A stretch of 60,175 bases of DNA, taken from contig QUBV01000011.1 of assembly GCA_014338185.1 (NCBI GenBank), positions 1-60,175 on the forward strand, given 5' to 3'. This document shows, in pieces, positions 31,998 to 41,025 of this stretch. The notes below the pieces were generated by a model. The model searched no databases, was not told the DNA's origin, and was given only the letters and a program-made list of their open reading frames with translations. Numbering within the stretch: the first letter of the stretch is position 1; every line of letters starts with the position of its first letter. This DNA comes from Lysobacterales bacterium. GTDB taxonomy: Bacteria; Pseudomonadota; Gammaproteobacteria; Xanthomonadales; Rhodanobacteraceae. Made by a program: the position numbers and the translations under genes.

Positions 31998-32180
31998 TGC
32001 CTCGCCCATATCCCGGGCAGTGGCGTGTATCCGGCGGCGCTCGCTGATTTCATCGCCGACACCAGCAACCGCTGCACCGGCGTGTGGCAGGCCGCACCGG
32101 CGCTGGTGCAACTGGAAGCCGATGCCCTCGATTGGCTGCGCGACCGAATGCGGTTTCCGGACATGACCCGCGACCGGTTC
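31998..32180 (+). pseudogene. PLP-dependent decarboxylase fragment
   Basis: About 60 codons read CLAHIPGSGVYPAALADFIA, then NRCTGVWQAAPALVQLEADALDWLRDRM. This is the N-terminal part of group II pyridoxal-dependent decarboxylases, which typically have PGSG-YPAALADFIAD-NR-TGVW-AAPALVQLE. The lysine-bearing active-site region is absent. Upstream the frame loses similarity and downstream it runs directly into a permease tail in another frame. It is a remnant of a once larger gene. Confidence 0.7.
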
Positions 32181-32185
32181 ACCAT

Positions 32186-32335
32186 CCGCTGACGCAATTT
32201 CTGCGCCTGGTGGACGGCATCATGCTGCGTGGCGCGTTCGTGGCCGCGTTGTGGCCTGACGCGCTGGCTCTGGCCGCGTTCAGCGTGATCGTGATGGGCG
32301 CGGCGATCGCGCGCTTCCACAAGCGCCTGGATTGA
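32186..32335 (+). pseudogene. ABC-2 type permease, C-terminal fragment
   Basis: The frame reads PLTQFLRLVDGIMLRGAF, then LWPDALALAAFSVIVMGAAI and ARFHKRLD before a TGA. This is the standard C-terminus of ABC-2 (YhhJ/YbhR-type) export permeases, where PLTHFLRIVRGIMLKG precedes the last membrane helix. The rest of the gene is missing and the preceding bases belong to the decarboxylase remnant. The final codons are also present at the start of repeat copy 1 (28487-28518). Confidence 0.7.
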
Positions 32336-32813
32336 TTCGCGCCGGTTGGCGGGCGCGTTCGCGCAGGCGAAAACGGCGCCGTCGTCGCGGCGCCGCCAGT
32401 GGGGTTGTCCGAGGGGGCGGCACGTCCCTGTGCCGTGGCGCGGGTCAGAAGTCGTAGCGCAGGGTGAACTGCACGCTGCGCGGGGCGCCGTAGTTGATCT
32501 TCTGCCGGTACAGCTGGCCGCGTTCGGTGCGGCTGCTGGCCGAGTTCGGGTTGAGCATGCCCGGCACCTGCTGGTTGAACAGGTTGAACACGTCGGCCTG
32601 TACCGTGAGGTGGTCGAGCCAGGCGGGCTGCCAGGCCACGTTCACGTTGAACGTGTAGGTCCAGGGCGTGGTGCCATGCGAGCCGCGGGGCGAGGGCGCG
32701 TAGTCGGACGAGGGCGGTACGTAGTTGGGGCTGGATGGATCATTGCCCGATCCGGCCAGGCCGCAGAAGTAGTAGAACGAGCCGTTGTACAGGCCGCGGT
32801 CGGCGGTCGGGTA
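32304..32813. repeat. 510-bp direct repeat, copy 2 (parental)
   Basis: Matches 28487-28996 in the same orientation. This copy is probably the parent because both features it cuts continue beyond it: the permease fragment on the left and the full TonB receptor on the right. Recombination between the copies would remove 3817 bases including the MopE-like and STN/TPR genes. Confidence 0.92.
32370..32394 (-). terminator. receptor terminator hairpin (copy 2)
   Basis: Same GGCGCC-loop-GGCGCC structure followed by TTTTC on the minus strand, 50 bases past the stop of the complete receptor. Confidence 0.6.
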
Positions 32814-35567
32814 GTAGCTCGTGCAGTTGACCGGGCGGCCCGATGCGATGATCGCCGAGCCACCGAAGCGCCATTCGGGGTTGAGCTGGTAGTAGCCGAA
32901 CACCTTGAACTGGTGCTTGCGGTGGTTGGGCAGTACGCCGCTGGCGTTGACCATGAGCTGGGGCAGGTCCCAGTCCTGGGTCACGGACACGTCGGTCTGG
33001 CCACCGCCGCCGGTGTCGAGGTCGGAGGCGAGCTGGCCTTCGGTGTTGCCCCAGTTGCGCGAGAACGTGTACTCGATCTTGCCGTACCAGTCATCGGTGA
33101 ACTCATGTTCGAGCATGAGGTCGATCGCGTAGTAGCGGCGCTTGAGCTTGGGCAGGCCCAGTTCGGCCGCCGTGTAGTGCACCGGCTTGAGCGTGCCGTC
33201 GTCCTGCTCCTCGTAGAAGGTGTTGTCCACACCCGGGTTGAAGATGAAGCAGCCGCCATGCAGCACCGGCGCACAGGTGTCGTCGATCGCGCTGCGCAGC
33301 GTGCGGTAGGTGGCCTTGGCGCCCCAGTTCCACGAGGTCCACAGCTGCTGCTGCATGCCGACGATGAACTCGTCCTGGAAATGCGAGCGGATGTCCTTGG
33401 CCGCGACCGTGAGCGGGTTGGGCGAATCGCCGCACTCGAGGTTTGCCGACACCACGTAGTCGCTGCCCGGGCAGTTGTAGCCGAGGTTGGTGACCGGGAT
33501 GTGGTTGAGGCCGGTGGGCGCGCCGGTGACCGGATCGGTGCCGGTGTAGGTGAAGTACTCCTGCGTGTAGTACGAGCCCGACGCGGCGCGCAAGGCGACG
33601 TTGTTGGGCAGGGCCAGGTGGTATCGCCCGGCGTTGGCGAACAGCTTGAGCGTGGAGTCGCCGTGGAGGTCCCACGACGCACCCAGGCGTGGCGCCAACT
33701 GGTGGCGCTGACTGATGTAGGGCTGGCCGGCGCCGGTGTAGTTGGTGAACTGCTCATTGCGCAGGCCGAGCTGGAACAGCAGGTTGTCGTTGAACTGCCA
33801 GCGGTCCTCGACGTACTGCGCGCGCTGTTCGGTGGTGACCGTGCCGTACTGGCTGTAGCGCTGGCTGCGCACGTAGTAGCCCTGGTCGCCGAAGCCGCCG
33901 GCACCGGCGGGAGCGCCCACGCCGAGTGAGGCGTTGATCGGCTGGGTGGGATTCTCGGTGAAGGAGTACACCCAGATGTAGCCGTCATTGCCGGCGTAGC
34001 CGTCGTGGTGGCGCGACGAGGTGGCATCGGACAGTTCGTAGCCGATGCGCAGGTCGTGGTTGCCGAGGCGGTATCCGACGTCGAAGCGCCCACCCTTGAC
34101 TTCGTCGCGGCCGGGACCATCGAAGGCGGTTTGCGTCTGGCAGCTGGTGTAGTTGAATCCGGCGATGCGCGCCGTGGCGCCGGCCGAGATGCGCGGGCAG
34201 TCGGGGTCGTAGTTCCACGGTTGGTTGGTGTGGTTGATGCGCATGTTGCCCCACAGCGCCGACAACGTGAGGTCATCGGTGAGGTAGCCGGTGTACTTGC
34301 CGATGTACAGGCGGGCGTCATCGCGCGCTTCGTAGCCACTCAGCTTGGTGGTGCCAGGCGACAGGTCGGCATAGTCGAAGGTGTAACCATCACGCTTGAA
34401 CTTGGTCACATCGGAAATGGCCGAGAACTCGACCAGGTGGTTGTCGGTGATGTGCCAGTCGACCTTGCCGGTCCAGCGCGGGTAGTCGTAGCCGTATTCG
34501 GACCAGCCGTTGTTGCTGATCGCACCAAGGCGCGTCTGGTTGACGCTGCGGCCGTCGCGCTGGGTCATCTCCGCATTGGCGTAGACGAACAGCTTGTCCT
34601 GGATGATCGCGCCGCCCGCGTACAGGCCGGTCAGGAACTGCCACGAGTTGTTGTCCTTGCGCCAGCTGTAGAGCGTGCCGTCGGTGCGCAGGTTGGGATT
34701 GGTGCGGTCGGGGCCGTAGTATCCGGTGTCGGGATAGTAGAGGTTGTGGGGGCTTGCGCGACCCCAGACGGGCGACCACGAGGTGTAGACGCCGGCCTTC
34801 CAGGTGTTGGTGCCGCGCTTGGTCACGATGTTGATGACACCACCGGTGGCGCGGCCGTACTCGGCGCCGTAGCCTCCGGTGAGGACCTGCATCTGGCTGA
34901 TCGAGTCGAACGCGAGCGTGGTCGAACCCAGGCTCGTGAGCGGGTTGGTGATCGGAAAACCGTTGATGTAGTACGCGTTCTCGGACGAAGCCGAGCCGCC
35001 GAAGCTCGGGATGGTATTGCCCGAATCGTCGATGTAGCTCGCATTGCGCACCACGCTGGGCGCGAGCAAGGCCACCGAGGCGATGTTGCGCGTCACCGAG
35101 ATGCGCTGCAGGTCCGAGGCGGTGAACACCGAACGGGTGTCGACCTGTGACACGTCGATGGCCTGCTGCGCGCCGCCGGTGACCGTGATGGTGCTCAGTT
35201 CCTCGGTGGCGGCGGCGCCCACGAACGAGACTTCGGAACCACCGGCGATGGTCACGTTGACGTTTTCGCGCTTGGCGACGGCGCTGCCCGCCTTCTCCAC
35301 CGTCACGGTGTAGTGCCCCGGCGGCAGGTCCAGTGCGCGGTAGCGCCCGGAGGCGTCGGTACTCACGCGGCGCACCAGGCCCGTGTCCTGGTTCTGGATG
35401 ACCACGGTCTGGCCGCCCTCGCCGGTCTGGCCGAAGATCGAGCCGGTGGTCGATTGCGCGAATACCGGTGTGGCCGACATCAGGGCGGCGCCGATCATGC
35501 TTGCGATCAGCGTGCGCACAAGGCCGCCACGCTGCGCACGGCGCCGCAGGAACTCATTGTTGTTCAT
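32445..35567 (-). CDS. Oar-like TonB-dependent receptor
   Basis: A 1040-residue outer-membrane receptor. It has a signal peptide ending near FAQ38 and a carboxypeptidase-regulatory-like (CarboxypepD_reg) domain at about 40-120 (GRYRALDLPPGHYTVTVEKAG). A plug follows at about 150-260 (YGAEYGRATGGVINIVTKRGTN), then a large beta barrel ending with the aromatic signature FTLRYDF. This architecture is that of Oar-like receptors, abundant in Xanthomonadales; the substrate is not predictable, but oligopeptides or glycans are typical guesses. I chose the second of two adjacent ATGs (35570 and 35567), spaced better from GGGG. Its 3' end is duplicated at 28.6-29.0 kb. It stands alone, with no ExbB or TonB genes near. 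Confidence 0.92.
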   Translation of the reverse strand: MNNNEFLRRRAQRGGLVRTLIASMIGAALMSATPVFAQSTTGSIFGQTGEGGQTVVIQNQDTGLVRRVSTDASGRYRALDLPPGHYTVTVEKAGSAVAKRENVNVTIAGGSEVSFVGAAATEELSTITVTGGAQQAIDVSQVDTRSVFTASDLQRISVTRNIASVALLAPSVVRNASYIDDSGNTIPSFGGSASSENAYYINGFPITNPLTSLGSTTLAFDSISQMQVLTGGYGAEYGRATGGVINIVTKRGTNTWKAGVYTSWSPVWGRASPHNLYYPDTGYYGPDRTNPNLRTDGTLYSWRKDNNSWQFLTGLYAGGAIIQDKLFVYANAEMTQRDGRSVNQTRLGAISNNGWSEYGYDYPRWTGKVDWHITDNHLVEFSAISDVTKFKRDGYTFDYADLSPGTTKLSGYEARDDARLYIGKYTGYLTDDLTLSALWGNMRINHTNQPWNYDPDCPRISAGATARIAGFNYTSCQTQTAFDGPGRDEVKGGRFDVGYRLGNHDLRIGYELSDATSSRHHDGYAGNDGYIWVYSFTENPTQPINASLGVGAPAGAGGFGDQGYYVRSQRYSQYGTVTTEQRAQYVEDRWQFNDNLLFQLGLRNEQFTNYTGAGQPYISQRHQLAPRLGASWDLHGDSTLKLFANAGRYHLALPNNVALRAASGSYYTQEYFTYTGTDPVTGAPTGLNHIPVTNLGYNCPGSDYVVSANLECGDSPNPLTVAAKDIRSHFQDEFIVGMQQQLWTSWNWGAKATYRTLRSAIDDTCAPVLHGGCFIFNPGVDNTFYEEQDDGTLKPVHYTAAELGLPKLKRRYYAIDLMLEHEFTDDWYGKIEYTFSRNWGNTEGQLASDLDTGGGGQTDVSVTQDWDLPQLMVNASGVLPNHRKHQFKVFGYYQLNPEWRFGGSAIIASGRPVNCTSYYPTADRGLYNGSFYYFCGLAGSGNDPSSPNYVPPSSDYAPSPRGSHGTTPWTYTFNVNVAWQPAWLDHLTVQADVFNLFNQQVPGMLNPNSASSRTERGQLYRQKINYGAPRSVQFTLRYDF

Positions 35568-36255
35568 CATTGACCCCATGGGATGTGAGTGGTGGAGCAG
35601 CCCAACAACCAGGTCATGCCAAGGGCACGGCTGGTCAACAACCAGACTTCTGTGTCGATTGCAGGTGCACACACGCTCGCATGCGATGAAGCGGCCACCG
35701 GCCAAGCCGGTTCCCCCCGCTTCCAGCCCTCAGTCGAGGCGAGCTGGCACGCCGACTCCCCAAGGCCCGCAGTCGGACGGCCGAACGGGACGCTAAACGA
35801 AAAATGAACGTCTCACAAATAACCATTGGTTGGGTACGCGCGCACGTTCAGCGCCGTGCGCGCACACCGGGTGCCCAGCGGTCGGTTCCGGCTTCCCGGC
35901 TCAGGGAGTGCTCGCACCGGCCATGCACGAAAATCCGTGGCGCCCGGATATGCCGGGCTGCATCGTGCGGGAGTGGGGAAGCCCTGGCCGTGGGCAGTAC
36001 GCGCGTCATGGCCAGGCCCGGTGCGAAGGTGACGGGGCGGAGATCGCGCGCTTCCAACAGCTCCTGGATGGAACGGGGCAAGTCCCGGACGCATCACCCA
36101 CCGTGGCGTGACAGTGGTGGGCCCACCGTCGTGGAGGAAGCACATCATGGGTTCAGGTGATTGGGTGTGGGTGGCGCCGCGCGTGGTCGCGCCGACGGCA
36201 CCGCGGCGCCGGACGCCACACAGCCGCCGCGCCGCAGTGATTCCGGGACTGTGGC
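35568..36255. other. 688-base gap between receptor start and miaB end
   Basis: No convincing gene is visible. The first 250 bases are less GC-rich around 35795-35830 (AAACGAAAAATGAACG and nearby), a likely promoter region for the receptor, though no clear -35/-10 pair stands out. At 36116-36127 there is a perfect palindrome GGTGGGCCCACC. Reading frames elsewhere are Arg/Pro-rich and lack starts with ribosome-binding sites. Confidence 0.5.
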
Positions 36256-37608
36256 TTACGCGGCCGACGTGGTCGCGTTCTGGCCGGACTTGACGCGGCC
36301 GCGCAAGGAGTTGGTCAGCGCCTCGGTGATCACGACATCGACGAAGCGACCGATCCATTGCGTCGGTGCCGCGAAGTTGACCGAGCGCATGTTCTCGGTC
36401 TTGCCGGTGAGCTCGTTGGGATTCTTGCGGCTCGGGCCTTCGACGAGGATGCGCTGGGTTGTGCCGACCATGGCCGCGGAATAGCGCGCGGCGTTGGCGT
36501 TGAGCGCGGCTTGCAGGCGTTCCAGTCGCTCGTGCTTGACGGCCATGGGCGTGTCGTCGGCGAGGCTGGCTGCGGGCGTGCCCGGGCGTGGCGAGAAGAT
36601 GAAGCTGAAGCTCTGGTCGAAGCCGACGTCGTCGATGAGCTTCATGGTCTTGTCGAAATCGGCGTCGGTCTCGCCCGGAAAGCCGACGATGAAATCGGAT
36701 GAGATCGCGATGTCGGGCCGCACCGCGCGCAGCTTGCGGATCTTCTGCTTGTACTCGAGCGCGGTGTAGCCACGCTTCATCGCGCCAAGGATGCGGTCCG
36801 AACCCGACTGCACCGGCAGGTGCAGGAAGTTGGCGAGCTTGGGCACGCTGGCATAGGCCGCCACCAGCGAATCGGAGAATTCCAGCGGATGGGAGGTGGT
36901 GAAGCGGATGCGGCCGATGCCGTCGAGCTGGGCGATCGCATGGATGAGCAGGCCAAGATCGGCGATCGAGCCGTCGTGCATCGGTCCGCGCCAGGCGTTG
37001 ACGTTCTGGCCAAGCAGGTTGACCTCGCGCACGCCCTGGTCGGCGAGCGTGGCCACCTCGGCCAGCACGTCGTCGAACGGGCGGCTGATTTCCTCGCCGC
37101 GGGTGTAGGGCACCACGCAGTAGGAACAGTACTTGGAGCAGCCCTCCATGATCGACACGAACGCGGTCGGCCCTTCGGCGCGCGGCTCGGGCAGGCGGTC
37201 GAACTTCTCGATCTCGGGGAAGGAGATGTCCACCTGCGGCGTGCCGCTGGCGCGGCGCGCCTGGATGAGTTCGGGCAGGCGATGCAGGGTCTGCGGTCCG
37301 AATACGAGGTCCACGTGCGGCGCGCGCGTGACGATCGCGGCACCTTCCTGCGAGGCCACGCAGCCGCCCACGCCGATCAGCACCGGCTTGTCGCCCTGCT
37401 TGTACTGCTTCCAGCGGCCGAGCTGGCTGAACACCTTCTCCTGCGCCTTCTCGCGGATCGAGCAGGTGTTGACGAGAATCACGTCGGCCTCGGACTCGTC
37501 ATGGGTCAGCTCCAGGCCATGCGATTCGCGCAGCACGTCGGCCATGCGGGCCGAGTCGTACTCGTTCATCTGGCAACCATAGGTCTTGATGTAGAGCTTG
37601 CCGGCCAT
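36256..37608 (-). CDS. miaB: MiaB tRNA-2-methylthio-N6-dimethylallyladenosine synthase
   Basis: A radical-SAM methylthiotransferase acting at A37 of tRNAs that read UNN codons. The 450-residue product has the N-terminal MTTase domain with cysteines C12, C49 and C83, the radical SAM cluster CSKYCSYC (C157, C161, C164), and a C-terminal TRAM domain containing [20 protein letters not shown]. The C-terminus ends with a short [10 protein letters not shown] tail. In many gammaproteobacteria miaB is directly followed by phoH-ybeY-corC; here 7.8 kb of accessory DNA intervenes. Confidence 0.97.
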   Translation of the reverse strand: MAGKLYIKTYGCQMNEYDSARMADVLRESHGLELTHDESEADVILVNTCSIREKAQEKVFSQLGRWKQYKQGDKPVLIGVGGCVASQEGAAIVTRAPHVDLVFGPQTLHRLPELIQARRASGTPQVDISFPEIEKFDRLPEPRAEGPTAFVSIMEGCSKYCSYCVVPYTRGEEISRPFDDVLAEVATLADQGVREVNLLGQNVNAWRGPMHDGSIADLGLLIHAIAQLDGIGRIRFTTSHPLEFSDSLVAAYASVPKLANFLHLPVQSGSDRILGAMKRGYTALEYKQKIRKLRAVRPDIAISSDFIVGFPGETDADFDKTMKLIDDVGFDQSFSFIFSPRPGTPAASLADDTPMAVKHERLERLQAALNANAARYSAAMVGTTQRILVEGPSRKNPNELTGKTENMRSVNFAAPTQWIGRFVDVVITEALTNSLRGRVKSGQNATTSAA

Positions 37609-37878
37609 GGACGTGTGGTGCTTTGGGGGTCGACGAGTCTAGCATTGCCGGGCCAGGCACCGGTTTGGACGCACTGTTTGCGCGCGTGTCGGAAGCTGCC
37701 CCCGGCATCGGCGACGGGTTGTCGCGCGGCAGGGACGCGCGCGCAGGGCGGCCGCGGGCGCATTGCGCCGGTGCCCGCATGGGCACGCTTGCCGAGGCGT
37801 CGTGCTGCGTTGCCGCATGGATGTTGCTTGGCAAGGTGAGCAATGCCGCGGAAACTATTGCCTCCACTGGAATTGGAC

Positions 37879-39009
37879 ATGTCCTTGATCAAGCTGCGCC
37901 GGTTTTCGACCGTGACCGCCTTGCCGCTGCTCGCGGCAAGTGCGCTGGTGCACGCGGGCGCACTGTACAAGTGCGATGCCGATGACGGTTCGATCGCCTA
38001 CACCAGCACCACCAAGGGCTACCGCAACTGCAAGCTGGTCGAGGTGTTTCCCGATCCGCCCAAGGCCAAGCCGGTCGCGGCGCCGCCCCCGCGCACGGTC
38101 GCGGCACCGGCCAGGGGCTGGCGCTACGAGGAGAACCGCGCCGATTTCTCCGCGGTACGCGCGTCCGTGGCCACCGCGCCGGCCGCGTACGTGCGCGCCG
38201 ACTTCCGTGCGGTGTATGCCAATGTGGCATCGACCGCACCCATCGTGGTGCCGCAGGATTTCTCCACGGTGCTGGCCGATGTGCACAGCAGCGCGCCCAC
38301 GGTCGGCAATCCGCTGTTCATCGCCGCGCCGTATCGCATGCGCGTGCCGCAGCGCGCGCATGCGTTGACCCACCTCGCACTGCCCGCGGCGCAGAGCACG
38401 CCGCTGCCACGCGTGCTGCGCGGCGCGGTCTACAAGCGCACGCGCGCCGACGGCAGCGTCGAGTACACCAACATCCGGCCCAAGGGCGGCGGCTTCGCGG
38501 TGCTGTTCACCTATATCGCCACCTGCGTCGCCTGCGACTTGCACTCGAAGATCGACTTCGCCCGCACCGCGCTGAACCTGGAGGCCTACAAGGACGAGAT
38601 CGCCGCCGCGGCGGCCGAGTTCGGCGTCGACAGCGCCTTGCTGCATGCGGTGATCCATGCCGAGTCGGCGTTCAACCCGATGGCGCTGTCGAACAAGGGG
38701 GCGCAGGGGCTCATGCAACTCATGCCCGGCACCGCGAGCGACATGGGCGTGGTCGACGCGTTCGATGCACGGGACAACATCCGTGGCGGCACGCGTTACC
38801 TGGCGATGTTGTTGCAGGCCTTCAACGGCGATACCACGCTTGCGACCGCGGCCTACAACGCGGGGCCAGCGGCGGTACAGAAGTATGGCGGCGTGCCGCC
38901 CTACGACGAGACGCGGGTGTACGTGCAGCGCGTGGCCACGCTGCGCGAGCGCTACAGCGCAGCGGCCCAGCCGGCATTGGCACGGGCGACGCCGACGCCG
39001 CGTTCGTAG
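37879..39009 (+). CDS. lytic transglycosylase with DUF4124-like N-terminus
   Basis: A 376-residue exported protein. The signal peptide (LIKLRRFSTVTALPLLAASALVHA) is followed by a DUF4124-like segment (ALYKCDADDGSIAYTSTTKG) and a Pro/Ala-rich middle with repeated R-DF-AV-A motifs. A second similar segment (VYKRTRADGSVEYTNIRPKG) precedes the SLT domain at about 230-350. The SLT domain shows the catalytic glutamate in IHAESAFNPMALSNKGAQGL and the GLMQLMPGTA and AYNAGP motifs. It likely cleaves peptidoglycan in the periplasm. The ATG at 37879 fits the signal peptide best. It is divergent from miaB. Confidence 0.9.
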   Translation: MSLIKLRRFSTVTALPLLAASALVHAGALYKCDADDGSIAYTSTTKGYRNCKLVEVFPDPPKAKPVAAPPPRTVAAPARGWRYEENRADFSAVRASVATAPAAYVRADFRAVYANVASTAPIVVPQDFSTVLADVHSSAPTVGNPLFIAAPYRMRVPQRAHALTHLALPAAQSTPLPRVLRGAVYKRTRADGSVEYTNIRPKGGGFAVLFTYIATCVACDLHSKIDFARTALNLEAYKDEIAAAAAEFGVDSALLHAVIHAESAFNPMALSNKGAQGLMQLMPGTASDMGVVDAFDARDNIRGGTRYLAMLLQAFNGDTTLATAAYNAGPAAVQKYGGVPPYDETRVYVQRVATLRERYSAAAQPALARATPTPRS

Positions 39010-39027
39010 GCGACCCGGCCGCTCGCG

Positions 39028-40197
39028 TCAGGTGCCCGTGGTGCTGGGCGCGGGCCGTTGCGCCATCACCAGGTCGAGGGCGAAGGGCTGGCTGCCACGC
39101 AGACCCGACAGCCGCGCAGTGCTGCCCGGCGCGATCGCCGATTCGCGGTTGAGCAGGTCCATCTGGTCACCGATTTCCTTGCCGTCGAGCGTGAGCAGCA
39201 CATCACCAGCCTGGAGCCCGGCCTGTGCGGCCGGACTGCCCGGCACGATACGCACGAGCAGTACGCCGCGCTGGCGTGCCTCGCCGTTGGCCTGCGGCAC
39301 ATCGGTGTAGTCCGCGCCGATCCAGCCGCGGATCACATGCCCGTGCTGGATGATCTGGTCGAGCACGGCCTTGGCGGTCGCGACCGGGATCGCAAAGCCG
39401 ATGCCTTCGGGGATCTGGGGCGTGCGGTTGGATTCGGCGCTCATCGGCCGCGCGTACACCGCGGTGTTGATGCCCACGAGTTCGCCGTTCGCATCGACCA
39501 GGGCGCCGCCCGAATTGCCGGCATTGATCGCGGCATCGGTCTGGATGAAGTCCTCGAACGCCGACATCTTGAGCTGCCGGCCGGTTGCGCTCACGATGCC
39601 CATCGTGACGGTCTTGCCCACGCCCGCGGGGTTGCCGATCGCGAGCACCACGTCACCCACTTCGGCGGCATCGGCGCGCACCGCGATCGTGGGCAGGTTG
39701 CGAGCGTCGATGCGAAGCACCGCGAGGTCGGTCTCGACATCCGTACCCACCACCTGCGCGCGCCGTACCCGGCCGTCGTCGAGCATGACCTGGATGTCAT
39801 CGGCGCCACTGATGACATGGTTGTTGGTGAGCACATGGCCGTCGGCGCCGAAGATCACGCCCGAGCCCAGGCTCTGGTCGCGGCGCGGGATCACCGGGCC
39901 GGCCACGTAGCCGAGCAGGCGCTGGCTGAGCGGATCGAACACGCGGTAGGCCGAGCGCGCGGCGGTGATGCGGTTGGCGTAGATGTTGACGACCGCGGGC
40001 GAGGCGCGCGTCACCGCGGACGCATAGGACTGCGGTGCGCGTGCGGTCGCGGGACCCGCTCCGGGGCGGGCGGCATTGCCACGCAAACGCTCGACCCATT
40101 GCGGCGCGAATACGCTGAGCACGAAGGCGGCGGCGAGTCCGACCACCACGCTGCGCAGGATGAAGGCGGCGAGTTTGTACAGGGGCTGATTGTGCAT
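39028..40197 (-). CDS. DegS/DegQ-type periplasmic serine protease with one PDZ domain
   Basis: A 389-residue HtrA-family protease. A single N-terminal membrane helix (about 10-32) anchors it to the inner membrane. The trypsin-like domain shows the triad H127 (TNNHVIS), D157 (ETDLAVL) and S229 (AGNSGGAL), and one PDZ domain lies at about 285-375 (GVLLVRIVPGSPAAQAGLQAGD). One PDZ and the anchor favour a DegS/AlgW role in regulated anti-sigma cleavage; DegQ-like quality control is the alternative. It is divergent from the petABC operon across a 222-base promoter region, a common neighbourhood in beta/gammaproteobacteria. Confidence 0.9.
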   Translation of the reverse strand: MHNQPLYKLAAFILRSVVVGLAAAFVLSVFAPQWVERLRGNAARPGAGPATARAPQSYASAVTRASPAVVNIYANRITAARSAYRVFDPLSQRLLGYVAGPVIPRRDQSLGSGVIFGADGHVLTNNHVISGADDIQVMLDDGRVRRAQVVGTDVETDLAVLRIDARNLPTIAVRADAAEVGDVVLAIGNPAGVGKTVTMGIVSATGRQLKMSAFEDFIQTDAAINAGNSGGALVDANGELVGINTAVYARPMSAESNRTPQIPEGIGFAIPVATAKAVLDQIIQHGHVIRGWIGADYTDVPQANGEARQRGVLLVRIVPGSPAAQAGLQAGDVLLTLDGKEIGDQMDLLNRESAIAPGSTARLSGLRGSQPFALDLVMAQRPAPSTTGT

Positions 40198-40242
40198 GGC
40201 GGTGGCGTCGCGCGCAGGGGTGGCGCGTATTGCCGCATTCGA

Positions 40243-40271
40243 TTGTGCGGGTTGGGTGCGTTGGTTAAACT
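40243..40271 (+). promoter_or_regulatory. candidate sigma-70 promoter for petABC
   Basis: TTGTGC at 40243-40248 and TAAACT at 40266-40271 are separated by 17 bases. They lie in the least GC-rich part of the gap between degS-like and petA starts. Found by eye. Confidence 0.4.
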
Positions 40272-40419
40272 AACACGATTTTGCGGCCCACCCGTGCGTG
40301 CGCGGGTGCATCGGCGGCGCGGCAACGCGGCGCCGGTGGGCGGGCGCGACGTGGGGTGGCGTGCGGGCTGGCCCGTGCGGTCCAGCGATCTGAATCTTGA
40401 GAGTTGCAGCGGAGTGCTG

Positions 40420-41025
40420 ATGGCAAACGATGCTGTGGTGGACAAGGGCCGGCGCCGGTTCTTGACCGCGACGACCGCGGTCGTCGGGGGAGCGGGGGCC
40501 GCTGTGGCCGTGATCCCGTTCATCAAATCCTGGGAACCCAGCGCGCGGGCCAAGTCGGCCGGCGCCCCGGTGCTCGCCGACATCAGCAAGATCGAGGCCG
40601 GGCAGAAGGTCACCTTCGCCTGGCGCGGCCTGCCGGTGTTCGTGGTCAACCGCACCAAGGCCCAGCTCGACGCCTTGACCGGCGTGGACGCGCGCTTGCG
40701 CGATCCCAAGTCGGACAACACGGCGCAGCAGCCCGAGTACGCCAAGAACGAATATCGCTCGATCAAGCCCGAGTGGCTCGTGCTCGTCGGCATCTGCACC
40801 CACCTGGGCTGCGTGCCCGACTTCTTCCCCGACCTCAAACCCGAACCGTTCGACCCGAACTGGAAAGGGGGCTTCTACTGCCCCTGCCACAAGTCGCGCT
40901 TCGACATGTCCGGGCGTGTGTTCGATGGCGTGCCGGCGCCGGCCAATCTGGCCGTGCCCAAGTACCACTTCGTCGACGACACCCACATCCTCATCGGCGT
41001 TGATCCGGGCAAGGGGGCTGCGTAA
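40420..41025 (+). CDS. petA: ubiquinol-cytochrome c reductase, Rieske iron-sulfur subunit
   Basis: The 201-residue Rieske protein of the cytochrome bc1 complex. A Tat-type signal anchor lies at the N-terminus (GRRRFLTATTA followed by a hydrophobic stretch). The 2Fe-2S ligands are C126 and H128 in CTHLGC, and C154 and H157 in CPCH; the disulfide cysteines are C131 and C156. The start ATG has GGAG six bases upstream. It overlaps petB by one base (TAATG), the first junction of the petABC operon. Confidence 0.97.
   Translation: MANDAVVDKGRRRFLTATTAVVGGAGAAVAVIPFIKSWEPSARAKSAGAPVLADISKIEAGQKVTFAWRGLPVFVVNRTKAQLDALTGVDARLRDPKSDNTAQQPEYAKNEYRSIKPEWLVLVGICTHLGCVPDFFPDLKPEPFDPNWKGGFYCPCHKSRFDMSGRVFDGVPAPANLAVPKYHFVDDTHILIGVDPGKGAA

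Noticed and set aside
36116-36127. GGTGGGCCCACC palindrome as operator or terminator
   Set aside because: No T-run, no nearby start, and such GC palindromes are expected by chance in this composition.
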